From: an uncultured Oscillibacter sp.
GTDB taxonomy: Bacteria; Bacillota; Clostridia; Oscillospirales; Oscillospiraceae
DNA length: 31,283 nucleotides
Reading direction: 5' to 3'
NCBI GenBank assembly: GCA_910584075.1
Contig: CAJTZI010000021.1
Coordinates: 1 to 31,283 of the forward strand
Shown piece by piece: positions 29,958 through 31,283 of this stretch (positions are counted from its first letter, which is position 1; the number at the start of each line of letters is the position of its first letter). The notes beneath the pieces were generated by a model. That model did no database searches and had not been told where the DNA came from. It worked only from the letters and a program-made list of their open reading frames with translations. The position numbers and the translations under genes are program-made.

Positions 29958-30003
29958 GGCGGCTGCCCTTCCGGACAGCCTTTATTTGGATAGGAGTTTG
30001 ACC

Positions 30004-30684
30004 ATGGAAGAATATACCCCACGGGCCGCGGGCCTTCTGGAGGCCTATCAGCGCCGGGACCCCGCCGCCCGCAGCAAGCTGGAGATTCTGCTGCTCTACC
30101 CCGGCGTCCACGCCGTCCTTTACCACCGCGCCGCCCACTGGCTCTACTGCCATAAGCTGAAATTCCCGGCCCGCTGCGTCTCCCAGTGGAGCCGCTTCTG
30201 GACTGGCATCGAGATCCACCCCGGGGCCAAGATCGGCCGCCGCCTGGTGATCGACCACGGCTGCGGCATCGTCATCGGCGAGACCGCCGAGATCGGGGAC
30301 GACTGCCTCATCTACCACGGCGTCACACTGGGAGGCACCGGCAAGGACCAAGGCAAGCGCCACCCCACCATCGGCAACAACGTGATGATCTCCTGCGGGG
30401 CCAAGGTGCTGGGCCCCTTTAAGGTGGGGGACAATGCCCGCATCGCCGCGGGCGCCGTGGTGCTCACCGAGGTGCCGGAGAGGGCCACCGCCGTGGGCAT
30501 TCCTGCCAAGGTGGTCCGCATCGCCGGGCAGACCGCCCACTTCGCCGACGAGGTGGACCAGACCAGTGTGGAGGACCCCACCCAGAAGATGCTGGAGATT
30601 CTCTCCTCCCGGCTGGACCTGGTGGAGAAGCTGCTGGACGAGAGGTATTTGAAACAGAGAGAGGAGGACGGCGGCTGTGTTTGA
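30004..30684 (+). CDS. cysE: Serine O-acetyltransferase
   Basis: A 226-residue enzyme that acetylates serine with acetyl-CoA, the first step of cysteine synthesis. An N-terminal helical part (LLLYPGVHAVLYHRAAHWLY) precedes a left-handed beta-helix of hexapeptide repeats (about 65-160: IEIHPGAKIGRRLVIDHGCG, IVIGETAEIGDDCLIYHGVT, LGGTGKDQGKRHPTIGNNVM). The C-terminal tail is extended (VEDPTQKMLEILSSRLDLVE) and may form a coiled coil. The ATG at 30004 has AGGAG seven bases upstream. It is controlled by the Cys T-box and overlaps the next gene by 8 bases. Confidence 0.96.
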   Translation: MEEYTPRAAGLLEAYQRRDPAARSKLEILLLYPGVHAVLYHRAAHWLYCHKLKFPARCVSQWSRFWTGIEIHPGAKIGRRLVIDHGCGIVIGETAEIGDDCLIYHGVTLGGTGKDQGKRHPTIGNNVMISCGAKVLGPFKVGDNARIAAGAVVLTEVPERATAVGIPAKVVRIAGQTAHFADEVDQTSVEDPTQKMLEILSSRLDLVEKLLDERYLKQREEDGGCV

Positions 30685-31054
30685 GAGGATGCACCACGCG
30701 GCCATCATCGTCTCAGATTATGAGCGAGCCCGGGAGTTCTACGTGGAGAAGCTGGGCTTTCCCGTCCTGCGGGAGAATTTCCGGCAGGAGCGGGGAGACT
30801 GGAAGCTGGATCTGAAATTCGGGGACGGGGAGCTGGAGATCTTCGCCATCCCCGGCGCGCCGCCCCGGCCCGACCATCCCGAGGCCCGGGGCCTGCGGCA
30901 CCTGGCCTTCCGGGTGGAAGACGTGGAGAAAGCGGCCCGGGAGCTGGAGAAGCGGGGCATCCCCTGCGAGCCCATCCGCCGGGACCCTTACACGGGGGGC
31001 CGCGCAACCTTCTTCCACGACCCGGACGGGCTGCCCCTGGAGCTGCACGAGTGA
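30677..31054 (+). CDS. VOC (glyoxalase/bleomycin-resistance) family protein, YaeR-like
   Basis: A 125-residue single VOC domain of two beta-alpha-beta-beta-beta units: MHHAAIIVSDYERAREFYVE and LGFPVLRE, ELEIFAIPG, then HLAFRVEDVEKAARELE and TFFHDPDGLPLELHE. Likely metal ligands are His at about 6-7, Glu in LEIF, His in RHLAF and Glu in LELHE. It is close to the YaeR/SMU-type glyoxalase I-like proteins, whose substrates are not settled. The start is GTG at 30677 with AGGAGG nine bases upstream, overlapping cysE by 8 bases; an ATG four codons later is an alternative. Because it is under the Cys T-box, a role in thiol or cysteine chemistry is plausible. Confidence 0.88.
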   Translation: MFERMHHAAIIVSDYERAREFYVEKLGFPVLRENFRQERGDWKLDLKFGDGELEIFAIPGAPPRPDHPEARGLRHLAFRVEDVEKAARELEKRGIPCEPIRRDPYTGGRATFFHDPDGLPLELHE

Positions 31055-31089
31055 ATGATCATGAATCATAAAATAGGAGGAACCTGACC

Positions 31090-31283
31090 ATGTATTTATA
31101 CAATTCCGCAACCCACAAAAAAGAGGAGTTCAAGCCCCACGCCCCGGGCCATGTGGAGATGTACACCTGCGGACCTACGGTGTACCATTTCGCCCACATC
31201 GGAAACCTGCGCAGCTACATCATGGAGGACGTGCTGGAGAAATACCTGCGCTACGCCGGATACGGCGTCAACCGGGTGATGAA
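31090..31283 (+). CDS. cysS: Cysteinyl-tRNA synthetase (5' part, runs off the window)
   Basis: The first 64 codons of a class I synthetase: MYLYNSATHKKEEFKPHAPG, then MYTCGPTVYHFAHIGNLRSY with the zinc-binding Cys and the HIGN signature, and IMEDVLEKYLRYAGYGVNRV. It charges tRNA-Cys. The ATG at 31090 has GGAGG nine bases upstream. It is the third gene of the T-box operon, 35 bases after the VOC gene. Confidence 0.97.
   Translation, partial: MYLYNSATHKKEEFKPHAPGHVEMYTCGPTVYHFAHIGNLRSYIMEDVLEKYLRYAGYGVNRVM

Overview
The window is GC-rich, densely coded DNA from a low-G+C-lineage (Firmicutes) bacterium of the Clostridia, most like the GC-rich gut Oscillospiraceae (Flavonifractor/Lawsonibacter type). 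This is inferred from two T-box leaders, strong AGGAGG ribosome binding sites, a Spo0A-type DNA-binding protein with 0A-like boxes, TAXI/TRAP transport, a DUF4860 pilus gene and MITE-like elements. No rRNA, tRNA or CRISPR array was seen.

Layout. 1-740: edge of an accessory segment (DUF5348 protein, palindromes). 765-4661 (minus): a tightly overlapping six-gene type IV pilus-like operon (GspF/PilC, three or four small pilin-like membrane proteins including DUF4860, PilT ATPase). 4763-5731 (minus): secreted transglutaminase-like protein. 6023-9957 (plus): a BTAD regulator with a degenerate GGDEF-like tail, then an L-cysteine desulfidase family enzyme and a DAACS symporter. 10085-10737 (plus): a Spo0A-C-like protein preceded by four 0A-like boxes at exact 10-bp spacing. 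10798-13997 (minus): a TAXI-type TRAP system whose solute-binding protein looks circularly permuted. 14271-16335 (minus): thrS under a Thr T-box. 16471-16734 (plus): a promoter-to-terminator structured RNA that I cannot name, followed by a small membrane-anchored protein. 17637-18720: decayed integrase and an AP2-domain protein, a relic of a mobile element. 19091-20815 (minus): adenine deaminase. 20953-24509 (minus): prfC, then an OmpR-type response regulator and a histidine kinase, separated by a 165-bp MITE. 24895-29632: a GntR-controlled cluster (alanine dehydrogenase-like enzyme plus NhaC antiporter, divergent Asp/Glu racemase-like enzyme, GntR regulator) with three matching operators and a second MITE. 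29685-31283 (plus): Cys T-box, cysE, a VOC protein and the start of cysS.

How the genes work together. Amino-acid handling dominates: cysteine breakdown and uptake (desulfidase plus symporter), cysteine synthesis and charging (cysE-cysS under a Cys T-box), threonine charging, and an amino-acid racemase/dehydrogenase/antiporter regulon. The most unusual items are the permuted TAXI binding protein, the unassigned structured RNA, the phased 0A-like boxes in front of a Spo0A-like gene, and two different MITE-like elements each inserted exactly at the stop codon of a regulator gene. All starts were chosen by eye from ribosome binding sites; no database search was possible.
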